The translations under genes and the position numbers were made by a program. The notes under the pieces were generated by a model, which worked only from the letters and a program-made list of their open reading frames with translations, had not been told where the DNA came from and ran no database searches. From Pseudomonas sp. VD-NE ins (GTDB taxonomy: Bacteria; Pseudomonadota; Gammaproteobacteria; Pseudomonadales; Pseudomonadaceae), in contig NZ_CP134772.1 in the NCBI RefSeq assembly GCF_031882575.1, forward strand, positions 4,768,501 to 4,832,500: a stretch of 64,000 nt of DNA, given 5' to 3'. Every line of letters starts with the position of its first letter. Position 1 is the stretch's first letter. This document shows, one piece after another, positions 19,515-28,392 of this stretch.

Positions 19515-22500
19515 TCACATGTCGGGCATCACGCACAGGCCCATGTCCATCAGGCGGATAGACTCTTGCGTCAGGCGCTTGAATTCTGCCTCTTGCGCCT
19601 GCTCCTTTTGAAGCTTGAGGGCACGCCCCTGACTCACATAGTCAGCACTGGGCAATGTGTCCACCTGCTCATCCAGGGCACTCATCCGCGGGTCGAACGA
19701 CTCATCAATCAGCGAGAACTTGCGCGTAAACGTGCGTTTCAGATAGTCACGCCAGAACGTCTGCTGCTGCATGAATTCGAGCCATTTGGGCGAGAGTTCG
19801 TCTGTAGTGATCCGGTGTTGCGCCTTTTCCAGATCAGCGGCGGTCACGCCGCTCTCAAGTCCCAGCAGCATGTTCTGCGGCTGGCCGGGCAGGTCCAGTG
19901 TCTTCGCCAGCCTGATGCGATAAGCCAGGTTCACCTCGACTTCATCCAGTTTCCCGACCTTGACCGCATGTTCGTGGGCAATCTCGTTGAGTCGATGCAG
20001 CCGGAACAGTCGGCGGCCGAGTTCGAGTAGCGGTTTGGCAGTGACCTTGCCGCCGGCTCCCTTGGTTACACGATCGACGTGAACAGCAACTTCGAGATGA
20101 CTGAAAATGATTGCCGCAGTGTCATCGCAATTGATCCGGTTGGCGGCCAGATCAAGCAACTCATCGCAGAGAGGGCCATCAGCCTCTGCTGCCTTCAATA
20201 CCGCCCAGATCCGTCGCTGCATGTCAGCCCTGCCCTTCGTCCCGTCGGCGGTATCGCCCAGTCGCGCCAGCAGCTGGAGCAAGCCTTCGGCACTGGTATC
20301 GCCGCGGAACGCCTCCCAGATCCGCACCTGCGTCAGCCATTCCTCACCGGCCGTCTTGGTGAGCCATAATGAGCGCGCGGTTTGTTCGGGGAGCCGGATA
20401 ATGTCGTCTGCGTCGTAACCCATTCCTATCCCGTAATTATTGCGATAGTTATCCAGATACGTTTTGCTGGTTTCAGTAAAGGGATTGAGCGCCAGGTTGA
20501 GCGCCTGGGTAAATCGTCGCGGTTTTTGAAACAGCCAGTCGGGCAACTCCTCGATCTTGTTTTTGCTCAGATCCATCCATTCGATATGGATGCGATTTTG
20601 CAGACCTTGAGGCAGTTCGGTAATCCCCGTATCGCGCAGCAACAATAGACGCAGGTTGGTCATTTGACTGACATCCGGGGTGGCGCCCAACGGGTTGTTG
20701 TTCAGATTGAGATACGTCAGCGTGTGCAGCCGGTTCAGCTTCGTCAATGTATACTCCGTCAGCTTTACCTGATTGCCCTCCAGGCTCAATCGCTTGAGCT
20801 TGGGCATATGCGACAGCACTTCGGGGAGCCGGGTGATTTTATTGTTGTCGAGTTCCAGCGACTCAAGCTGTTTGAAGGATTTGAGGAAGTAGGTGACATC
20901 ATCATTCTGCGCCATGTCTTTCATCGACAAATGCTGGATATGGTCAAAGCTCAATCCCGCAGGCATGCTCGGCAGCTTGCCAATGCGCATTCGATCAAGC
21001 TTGAGGGCACAGACCGGTTTGCCCTGTTCACCCTCGGTCCAGTCAAACCGCCGAAAGGCCTTCTCGATCAGCTCGGCCGCCATCTTGCGGCTGTGCCGCG
21101 TTTCGGCCAGATCCCCGCCCATCGCCTTCAGGGCGGCGCTATCCTCACTCCAGATAAAGAGAACGTCACGCAGGGTTTTCAGATCCTGACGCAGGGCTTT
21201 GATCCGAATCGCCCGGCTCAGCGGATCGTCGCCCAGCTCATCAAGCAATTGATTGGCCTGCGCGTCATCCAGGCGGGGATAGAGTTTGCGCACTTTGCGC
21301 AGCAACTTGCGTGAGTGCTTCGTCGCGGGGGCCTGATCGCCTTGCACGCAGGCCGGCTCGACGCCCGGCGGTTCGTACTTGCCGTTGACCAGGGTTCGCC
21401 CGGTGGCTTCGCGCTCTTCGAGCCCTGCGTCGAGCAACTGGCTGCGCAAGCGCTGTCTGCCGGTCAGCCCGGCATCGATCAATCCGCTCGCCTCACGCTG
21501 ACGTGACGGGAGCGCCTTCAGGATGGCGGTATACAAGGCGTCGGGCCCCGACGCCACCTTGCCAAGGGATTTTTTGTTGCCGTCAAATGCTTCATAACCG
21601 TCAGCGGATTTCACCAGGTAACAGGTATCGTCGGCGGTCGCGGCCGCATCGCCGATGGCTTCCAGCACGGGCCCGGTCAAGGCCTTGTCGCGCACCTCCA
21701 GGCGCAGTTTTTTATTCCAGCCGCTAAGGCGTGGCAGCAACTGAATGGCCAGTTTGTCGGTATCGGCATTCGCCAGGCGTGGCCAGTGAAATCCCGTCAG
21801 CCCGCGGTCGAGCCGCACCTTGGCGGCAGCGGCCCGGGCCCGCTGCCCCAATCGCAATGGCACCCGTGCGGTGGTGCGCAGGTGCTGGCGCTCGACGCTG
21901 GGTGCGCGGTCGATCAGCCGTTGTCCATAGCGTGCCGGAATGTCGGCGAAAACCTTGCGCAAATTGCGCAGCTCCTCCGCCTGACTCTCGTCGTAGCGTT
22001 GATACAGACGCTCGAACACCGCGCGATAATCGGATTTGAGCGCCGCACCGAGCTTTTTCGCCAGTGCGCTTTCCTCAGTGCTTTTTGCGACTTTGCCGCC
22101 AAGCAACGCATCAACCTCGCTTTGGTACAGACCATCGATAACCGTTTGCAACAATTGGCCTCGGGACAATTGGTCGCGGGTAACGACCACACCCAGCGTT
22201 TCGTCAATCGTGCTGTTCGCAGGATAGGTCGCTTCGACGGCCTCTTCTTCTCCGATCACCTCGATATAGCGGTCGGTGGGCCAGCCCGGCAGTTTCGGCA
22301 AGGCATGCATCAGCGTCTCGCCAGATTGCCCGGAATGGGTCTCGCCTTTTTCCAGCTCCACGGTCAGTTCCCGTAACTGGCGCCCGATACGTACACGCTC
22401 GACGATATCGCGCAGGCGCACAGGCAGGCTCAGATTATCGTTGAAGGTGTCGAGCACGGTCTGATGCGAGGTGTCGCTGAGTCGACGCATCAGGTCCAGA

Positions 22501-24338
22501 TCGCTGTCGACGAATTCGCGCAAGTGCGGATCGATGCGTTTGAGCGCGTACGCGGAACTGCTCCACTCCTCCGGCTCCTCAGCCGGTAGCCGCCAGCCGC
22601 CTTCGACGTGCCGGACCAGTTCCGGGGTATAGGCTTGCGCTCGTGTGGCGTGTTCCAGGCGCCAAAGGTTGGCGTCGATATCGTAGCTGCCGGCGAACAC
22701 ACGATGGTCAACATTGCCAAGGGTTTTCGCGCCAATCTGATAAAACTCCTTGGAGCCGGGATCGATGGTGAACCCTGCCGGGAGAGAATGCTCGTAAGGC
22801 GCCAAATCGGGCTTCCACAGGCGCGCTTTACCGGCGTGATTGAGAATGGCGGTGAATTCCCCAAAGAACTGCGGGTGCGCGCGCAGCAGTTTACGACCCA
22901 GTGCCCCCACCAATTTTTGCCCACCGGCGAAGACGCCCATCATCGCGATGTTCTCGACCACGCTGAGCAGATGCGACAGGGCCTGCTGATGATCACCGCG
23001 CTGCCAGTCTTCGACACCTTCGTAAACTTCGCCAAGCAATTGCCCCACCGCGACGCCCATCATCAATTGCCCGAGCACCGGCACGAAGAGCCCGGCCACA
23101 GAGGCAATGTTCATCCCGCGCTGAACGAAATCGAGCAGGCGCTTGCGGCGCGTCTCTTCATCGATATCAGCAGTCGGCACTGCCAGTTTGCGTGCGTCGA
23201 TCTGCAACTTGCCGACATGGCTTTGCACCATGAAATCGAAGAGCGGAACGCTGATCGGCCATTGTTTGACCCTGCCCAGATCGCCTTTTTCAGCGAACGT
23301 CTTGAAGAAATCCGCCTTGTCATCTTCATCGAGGCTGCGGGCAAAGTAGTCCTGATAATCCGCGGTTTTCAGTTGTTGCACCAGGTAGCGCTTGAATGCA
23401 TTGAAACTCGGGTATTCGTACACGGCCCGCTCGGGTTCGCCGGGCATATACACCATGCACCCGTCCTCAGGGTGTTGTTCGATGGAACGTTTGGAGAAAA
23501 CGACGACGCCCCACACGCAGCTGTCGAGTATCTTGATGCCCTGCATGATCAGCGGTTCTTTGCCGTACCGCAGGGTTTGCGCCGACGCCACGCCCTCGGC
23601 CAGCATCAGGTCCTGCAACATGCGCAAGCCTGCCGCGGTGATATTGCCCTTGAGCACGGCCAGGTGCGCATCGAGTTCCAATAGCGACTGTTTCAATGCG
23701 GCGATATCACGGGTCATGGCACTGGTCGCCACGATTTTCCCGCTTTCATCACGCAGGCCGAACACTTGCTGCAGATGCTCCTGGTATTTCTGGCCCAGAT
23801 CCAGTTGGCGGCAAAACGCGGCAAACGCCGCCGGGGTCAAGCCGCTCACACCCTTCGGCGCGCTTTTCAGGCGCACCTGACTGCCATCGGGAAACGCGTC
23901 AGCCTGCTCCTCGTCTTCGCTGAAGTTCTGCATGGCAGCCTGCAAGAGCGTTTGCGAGGCATGTCTGACGAGGTCGATCCCGGCCTCATCGGTCGCGGTC
24001 GTCTCGCAGCCACAATCAACACCCGGCAGACTGACCACATCCACACCTGCGTCATAAAGCGCCGGCCATTTTTGGTTCAGTGCCGCGTTGAGTTCGCTGA
24101 TACAGAAGTCAGCCAACGGTTTTAGCCGGATCAGATCCTTATTGACCTTGAGTTGCCGGGCGTACAGTTCACGGTTGATTTCATCCAGCCTGGCCAGGCT
24201 GGTGACCGACGCCTGGAGCAAATACGCCGGGAGCGTTTTTTCCAGAGTTTCGGCGGTGTCGAGATCGTCGGTAGCCTCCAGTAATGCGCTCAAGATCGAG
24301 ACTTGAGGCGGCGTTTGTTGGTTTTTCCGGGTTGTCAT
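19515..24338 (-). CDS. Dermonecrotic-toxin-domain/LRR/NEL-type E3 ubiquitin ligase-like protein
   Basis: 1607 residues from ATG 24338 (AAGGA upstream; a TTG two codons earlier is possible). Residues 1 to about 400 are a toxin N-terminal module related to the divergent neighbour. A hydrophobic stretch (about 410-445, MNIASVAGLFVPVLGQ...) and a smaller one after it may insert in membranes. A WRLEH...AYTPELV motif follows. LRRs of the LxxLxLxxNxITxLP form span about 1111-1275. The C-terminal 300 residues match bacterial NEL ubiquitin ligases: a CxD motif (INCDDTA, Cys1404) and LGRRLFRLHRLNEIA. No signal peptide and no secretion genes are adjacent. Predicted host-directed effector or toxin; secretion route unknown. 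Confidence 0.8.
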   Translation of the reverse strand: MTTRKNQQTPPQVSILSALLEATDDLDTAETLEKTLPAYLLQASVTSLARLDEINRELYARQLKVNKDLIRLKPLADFCISELNAALNQKWPALYDAGVDVVSLPGVDCGCETTATDEAGIDLVRHASQTLLQAAMQNFSEDEEQADAFPDGSQVRLKSAPKGVSGLTPAAFAAFCRQLDLGQKYQEHLQQVFGLRDESGKIVATSAMTRDIAALKQSLLELDAHLAVLKGNITAAGLRMLQDLMLAEGVASAQTLRYGKEPLIMQGIKILDSCVWGVVVFSKRSIEQHPEDGCMVYMPGEPERAVYEYPSFNAFKRYLVQQLKTADYQDYFARSLDEDDKADFFKTFAEKGDLGRVKQWPISVPLFDFMVQSHVGKLQIDARKLAVPTADIDEETRRKRLLDFVQRGMNIASVAGLFVPVLGQLMMGVAVGQLLGEVYEGVEDWQRGDHQQALSHLLSVVENIAMMGVFAGGQKLVGALGRKLLRAHPQFFGEFTAILNHAGKARLWKPDLAPYEHSLPAGFTIDPGSKEFYQIGAKTLGNVDHRVFAGSYDIDANLWRLEHATRAQAYTPELVRHVEGGWRLPAEEPEEWSSSAYALKRIDPHLREFVDSDLDLMRRLSDTSHQTVLDTFNDNLSLPVRLRDIVERVRIGRQLRELTVELEKGETHSGQSGETLMHALPKLPGWPTDRYIEVIGEEEAVEATYPANSTIDETLGVVVTRDQLSRGQLLQTVIDGLYQSEVDALLGGKVAKSTEESALAKKLGAALKSDYRAVFERLYQRYDESQAEELRNLRKVFADIPARYGQRLIDRAPSVERQHLRTTARVPLRLGQRARAAAAKVRLDRGLTGFHWPRLANADTDKLAIQLLPRLSGWNKKLRLEVRDKALTGPVLEAIGDAAATADDTCYLVKSADGYEAFDGNKKSLGKVASGPDALYTAILKALPSRQREASGLIDAGLTGRQRLRSQLLDAGLEEREATGRTLVNGKYEPPGVEPACVQGDQAPATKHSRKLLRKVRKLYPRLDDAQANQLLDELGDDPLSRAIRIKALRQDLKTLRDVLFIWSEDSAALKAMGGDLAETRHSRKMAAELIEKAFRRFDWTEGEQGKPVCALKLDRMRIGKLPSMPAGLSFDHIQHLSMKDMAQNDDVTYFLKSFKQLESLELDNNKITRLPEVLSHMPKLKRLSLEGNQVKLTEYTLTKLNRLHTLTYLNLNNNPLGATPDVSQMTNLRLLLLRDTGITELPQGLQNRIHIEWMDLSKNKIEELPDWLFQKPRRFTQALNLALNPFTETSKTYLDNYRNNYGIGMGYDADDIIRLPEQTARSLWLTKTAGEEWLTQVRIWEAFRGDTSAEGLLQLLARLGDTADGTKGRADMQRRIWAVLKAAEADGPLCDELLDLAANRINCDDTAAIIFSHLEVAVHVDRVTKGAGGKVTAKPLLELGRRLFRLHRLNEIAHEHAVKVGKLDEVEVNLAYRIRLAKTLDLPGQPQNMLLGLESGVTAADLEKAQHRITTDELSPKWLEFMQQQTFWRDYLKRTFTRKFSLIDESFDPRMSALDEQVDTLPSADYVSQGRALKLQKEQAQEAEFKRLTQESIRLMDMGLCVMPDM

Positions 24339-24680
24339 CAGCAATAGTCCTTTATTGCGGTTTTGGACTTTAGACTTTATCGATATCGAACGCAGATTAA
24401 AAACATGAAAAACCTATTGAAAAATCAAACAACCCATCAACTTTTATCACTGATAAAAATAGCCCGGCAGCACCCGGAACGAGCAAACTTATGAAACTTG
24501 TAATCCGCTATTTCCCAGAATCAGCCTGAGGCATATTCCTGCCTCGCAGCGGCGGTATATACCTATATCGCTCAATCAAAATGTTGTTTGCCTGGTGCTC
24601 CCAACCATCAACTAATCGCGTTATTTTCCTGCACTGAAACACCCTAGGATAAAGACTCCTTTTCAAAACGAGACTTCCCC
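24339..24680. other. AT-rich divergent promoter region between the two toxin-family genes
   Basis: The 342-bp gap is clearly AT-richer than the core genome. It must hold the promoters of both divergent genes. I see a 17-bp perfect palindrome (24442-24458, listed separately), a GAGGCA/TGCCTC hairpin (24528-24545), and a poor -10-like TAGGAT at 24645-24650 before the plus-strand gene. No protein-coding signal. Confidence 0.5.
24442..24458. promoter_or_regulatory. Perfect palindrome TTTTATCA-C-TGATAAAA
   Basis: Eight-base perfect arms around one base, about 104 bp upstream of the minus-strand toxin start. The size and symmetry suit a dimeric repressor site, but no regulator gene is nearby and the AT-richness makes chance palindromes likelier. 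Confidence 0.4.
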
Positions 24681-26474
24681 ATGAATACACCAATGGAAAA
24701 ACAACCCATTGCTGCAACAGTCGAAATACAACTGGACGTATCAACTGAGCAGCTGAGCAAGTCGGACGTGCCACGCCTTTTGGAACGTTTCTCCCAATTC
24801 TTCAACAAAGTCGATCCCCCGCAACTCGCTAAATTTCGCGAGGCAATAGATAAAGCGGTCCCCTTTCATAATCACTTCGAGAAGCTGGCGAGCCTGCTGG
24901 AAACTGTGGAAAATTTCTGCAGACGCACACTTTTGCAAGCGCTGAAGCAAAAGTATGGAATGCGCTTCAGCGTCGATGACCTTATCAAGCTCGCACCTGC
25001 GAACGCGCAAGGCCAGACGGCACATACCCTCACGCTGCTACAGGCGGCGATGCTGAACTTCACCGATAAGGAAGCGGCGGCGGGATACTTTTCAAGTGAC
25101 AGCGGGACACTGCCCGAACCACGCAAAACGCCTGGGCGCGACTCATCGCAGATGAGGATTACCGCACAGGAGTTTGCAGCACTCAGTCGCGAGCTCGATC
25201 TCGGTGGCGCCTACGTTACCTATATCTCCCGAATATTGAAGGATGCACGTGTCAAAAGGCTTGGCGCACAACTTCACAGGCATAATATGAAACTCTTTGT
25301 CTATGAAAAGTACTTCACCAAACCTATTGGCCATGACGAGTATTCTCCATGTGGAGAGTTTCGTGCCCATCAGTTGACTGCCCTGGAGCGACTCATAGAT
25401 AGCAAAGAAGATATTACTACTGGCGACTCATTCGACAAGGGAATAATCCAGCTGCACGCTTTGCAACTGTTTGGCAAGTACTCCACAGACGTCACATTGA
25501 TCACACTTCGCCAATCGTCAGAATCAAACATAGACAGCTTTATCCTGTATGTGCCGAATGATCCCACCGACGGCTTTTACAAAGCCCATGACACGGGCAA
25601 CAACATAGTCTGTCTTGCTTACCAGCTCCTCACAAAAGCGGAGTTTCGGGAATCTATCAAGTCACAGTTGCCCATTGCCGAACAGCATGAGTTTTCGCTG
25701 AAGACAATAAACGACACTGCTTCGGAAATAACACTGATCCCTCTTCAGAAAGGCTTGTTTCAACATCTATTTGATCGTTACGTCGACAAATTCATCGCTG
25801 ATGCCAAGGAATTCGCAGTGCCCGTCGTCAATATCAATGAACCGGCCCATGCCCAACGGCGAAAAAAAATGGCCTTGGGCGACTATTTCACACGTCTCAA
25901 AAGTCCGACCAATGACTTCATCAACCGCTTGCGAACTCATCCAACAGATCGACTGCTGCGCACCGTATTCAACAGCGTGGAGAACTGGCCGGTGCCCGAA
26001 AGACACCAAGCCCTGATTCGGTTGCTGGATCTGAAAAAAACACCGTCACCCGCCGATGGCAATGACGAAAAACCACAGGCTGACCAAGCCACCGTCACTG
26101 ATTATTTCGAGCAATTCGAATTGACGGGCGCATCAAGCGGGCAACCGGTCTACCTACAGAAAAAATCTGCGGGGTCTGAATATGAAGTAAAGGCCTACAT
26201 CGCCAGTCTGGTGTTCGCGCAGGCGAGTCTGGATCACTATGAACACAAAATATACGAATGGAACGACCGTCACTTCATCAAAGTCGCCGACAGCGTTTTT
26301 GAAGTGGAACCCGACCCTCTTGCCTGGCGCGTCTGCCATCCGCTGGATCCGGGCGCTTACCGTCCACCGGCCGTGTATTCCCCCAGTCATGGCTGGAGCG
26401 TGCAACACGACGCGATCGTAAAGCAAAGCACACAGGCTGATGTAGACATCGATCACAAAGCACTTGAGGGCTGA
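24681..26474 (+). CDS. Stand-alone N-terminal toxin-module protein, paralogue of the NEL protein
   Basis: 597 residues. It aligns along its length with the first third of the divergent NEL protein: LLQAAMLNFTDKE versus LLQAAMQNFSEDE, AQEFAALSRELDLGGAY versus PAAFAAFCRQLDLGQKY, DAKEFAVPVVNINE versus DARKLAVPTADIDE, and VENWPVPERHQALIRLLDL versus VEDWQRGDHQQALSHLLSV. It ends just past a WRVCHPLDPGAYRPP motif that the large protein also has. The hydrophobic stretch of the large protein is replaced by polar sequence, and LRR and NEL regions are absent. AT-rich codon use in places. Function unknown: remnant, decoy or partner protein. Confidence 0.7.
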   Translation: MNTPMEKQPIAATVEIQLDVSTEQLSKSDVPRLLERFSQFFNKVDPPQLAKFREAIDKAVPFHNHFEKLASLLETVENFCRRTLLQALKQKYGMRFSVDDLIKLAPANAQGQTAHTLTLLQAAMLNFTDKEAAAGYFSSDSGTLPEPRKTPGRDSSQMRITAQEFAALSRELDLGGAYVTYISRILKDARVKRLGAQLHRHNMKLFVYEKYFTKPIGHDEYSPCGEFRAHQLTALERLIDSKEDITTGDSFDKGIIQLHALQLFGKYSTDVTLITLRQSSESNIDSFILYVPNDPTDGFYKAHDTGNNIVCLAYQLLTKAEFRESIKSQLPIAEQHEFSLKTINDTASEITLIPLQKGLFQHLFDRYVDKFIADAKEFAVPVVNINEPAHAQRRKKMALGDYFTRLKSPTNDFINRLRTHPTDRLLRTVFNSVENWPVPERHQALIRLLDLKKTPSPADGNDEKPQADQATVTDYFEQFELTGASSGQPVYLQKKSAGSEYEVKAYIASLVFAQASLDHYEHKIYEWNDRHFIKVADSVFEVEPDPLAWRVCHPLDPGAYRPPAVYSPSHGWSVQHDAIVKQSTQADVDIDHKALEG

Positions 26475-26534
26475 AGGCCAGAAACGGACTCAACGCCTCG
26501 CTTATAACTTATCGTTCTAAAACTCCATTTACCG

Positions 26535-26566
26535 GGGCGGGTCAGTTTCTGAGTACCCGCCCTTTT
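26535..26566 (+). terminator. Intrinsic terminator after the toxin-module gene
   Basis: GGGCGGGT and ACCCGCCC form an 8-bp stem with a 12-base loop followed by TTTT. It lies about 60 bp after the stop and before asnO. Confidence 0.8.
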
Positions 26567-26616
26567 GGCGAGGTAGCGATTGACCCCTCCCCAACGGAAA
26601 AACCGGTAAGGATTTT

Positions 26617-28389
26617 ATGTGTGGATTAGCTGGCGAGTTACGTTTTGATCAACAACCTGCAGACCTTGCAGCGATCGAGAGAATCACCCATCACCTGGCC
26701 CCTCGCGGCCCCGACGCGTGGGGCTTCCATGCCCAAGGGCCGATTGCCCTCGGTCACCGTCGCCTGAAAATCATGGACCTGTCGGACGGCTCGGCGCAGC
26801 CGATGATCGACAGCCAGTTGGGCTTGTCCCTGGCCTTCAACGGTGCGATCTACAACTTCCCGGAACTGCGCGCCGAGCTTGAAGCGCTGGGTTATGCCTT
26901 CTATTCCGGTGGCGACACCGAAGTGCTGCTCAAGGGCTATCACGCTTGGGGCGAAGCCCTGCTGCCCAAGCTCAACGGCATGTTCGCCTTTGCCATTTGG
27001 GAACGCGACGCCAAACGCCTGTTCATCGCTCGCGACCGTCTCGGCGTCAAGCCGCTGTACCTGTCGCGCACCGGCCAGCGCCTGCGTTTTGCCTCGGCAT
27101 TGCCGGCACTGCTCAAGGGCGGCGACATCAACCCGATTCTCGACCCGGTGGCGCTCAATCACTACCTGAATTTCCATGCGGTCGTCCCGGCGCCGCGCAC
27201 CCTGCTGGCCGGCATTGAAAAACTGCCACCAGCGACCTGGATGCGCGTTGAAGCCGATGGCACCACCGAGCAGAAAACCTGGTGGACCCTGCCCTACGGC
27301 CCACACGACGACGAGAAAAACCTGACGCTGGAAGACTGGGTCGACCGCGTCCTCGACAGCACCCGCGAAGCGGTGGCGATTCGTCAACGCGCCGCTGTGG
27401 ACGTCGGTGTGCTGCTCTCCGGCGGTGTCGATTCGAGCATGCTCGTCGGCCTGTTGCGTGAAGTCGGCGTGGAGAACCTGTCGACCTTCTCTATCGGTTT
27501 CCAGGATGCCGGTGGTGAGCGCGGTGACGAGTTTCAGTATTCCGATCTGATCGCCAAACACTACGGCACCCAACACCATCAATTGCGCATCGACGAGAAA
27601 GAGATCATCGAGCAACTGCCCGCCGCATTCCGTGCGATGAGCGAACCGATGGTCAGCCATGACTGCATCGCTTTCTACCTGTTGTCGCGCGAAGTGGCCA
27701 AACACTGCAAGGTGGTGCAGAGCGGCCAAGGCGCGGATGAACTGTTCGCGGGTTATCACTGGTACCCGCAAGTCGACGGCGCGGCCGATCCGTATGCGGC
27801 TTACCGCAACGCATTTTTCGACCGCAGCTATGACGACTACGCCGCCACTGTGCAGCCGAAATGGCTGACCGCGAACGATGCCGCAGGCGACTTCGTGAAA
27901 GAACATTTCGCCCAGCCCGGCGCTGATGCGGCCGTCGACAAAGCCCTGCGTCTGGACAGCACGGTGATGCTGGTCGACGACCCGGTCAAACGCGTCGACA
28001 ACATGACCATGGCCTGGGGCCTGGAAGCGCGTACGCCGTTTCTCGACTATCGACTGGTCGAACTCTCGGCCCGCGTACCGGGCCAATTCAAGCTGCCGGA
28101 TGGCGGCAAACAGGTCTTGAAAGAAGCCGCGCGTCGAGTGATTCCAAGTGAAGTGATCGACCGTAAAAAAGGTTACTTCCCGGTGCCGGGCCTCAAGCAT
28201 TTGCAGGGCGATACCCTGAACTGGGTGCGCGAACTGCTGCTCGATCCAAGTCAGGATCGCGGCCTGTTCAACCCGGCCATGCTCGACAAATTGCTGACCG
28301 ATCCGCAAGGCCAATTGACGCCGTTGCGCGGTTCGAAGTTGTGGCAACTGGCAGCCCTGAACCTGTGGCTCAGTGAACAAGGAATCTGA
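26617..28389 (+). CDS. asnO: N-acetylglutaminylglutamine amidotransferase (asparagine synthetase-like)
   Basis: 590 residues. Class II glutamine amidotransferase with nucleophile Cys2 (MCGLAGE), RGPDAWG and the synthetase domain with PP-loop LLSGGVDSSM. The following gene encodes the dipeptide synthetase, which fixes the role as the last step of N-acetylglutaminylglutamine amide (NAGGN) synthesis, an osmoprotectant made at high salt. Ribosome site AAGGA precedes the ATG. Without the context it would be read as AsnB. Confidence 0.9.
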   Translation: MCGLAGELRFDQQPADLAAIERITHHLAPRGPDAWGFHAQGPIALGHRRLKIMDLSDGSAQPMIDSQLGLSLAFNGAIYNFPELRAELEALGYAFYSGGDTEVLLKGYHAWGEALLPKLNGMFAFAIWERDAKRLFIARDRLGVKPLYLSRTGQRLRFASALPALLKGGDINPILDPVALNHYLNFHAVVPAPRTLLAGIEKLPPATWMRVEADGTTEQKTWWTLPYGPHDDEKNLTLEDWVDRVLDSTREAVAIRQRAAVDVGVLLSGGVDSSMLVGLLREVGVENLSTFSIGFQDAGGERGDEFQYSDLIAKHYGTQHHQLRIDEKEIIEQLPAAFRAMSEPMVSHDCIAFYLLSREVAKHCKVVQSGQGADELFAGYHWYPQVDGAADPYAAYRNAFFDRSYDDYAATVQPKWLTANDAAGDFVKEHFAQPGADAAVDKALRLDSTVMLVDDPVKRVDNMTMAWGLEARTPFLDYRLVELSARVPGQFKLPDGGKQVLKEAARRVIPSEVIDRKKGYFPVPGLKHLQGDTLNWVRELLLDPSQDRGLFNPAMLDKLLTDPQGQLTPLRGSKLWQLAALNLWLSEQGI

Positions 28390-28392
28390 TCG

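Noticed and set aside
19515..26474. A type III secretion island around the NEL protein
   Set aside because: No chaperone, translocon or apparatus gene is nearby; flanks are mnmC and asnO, both core genes.
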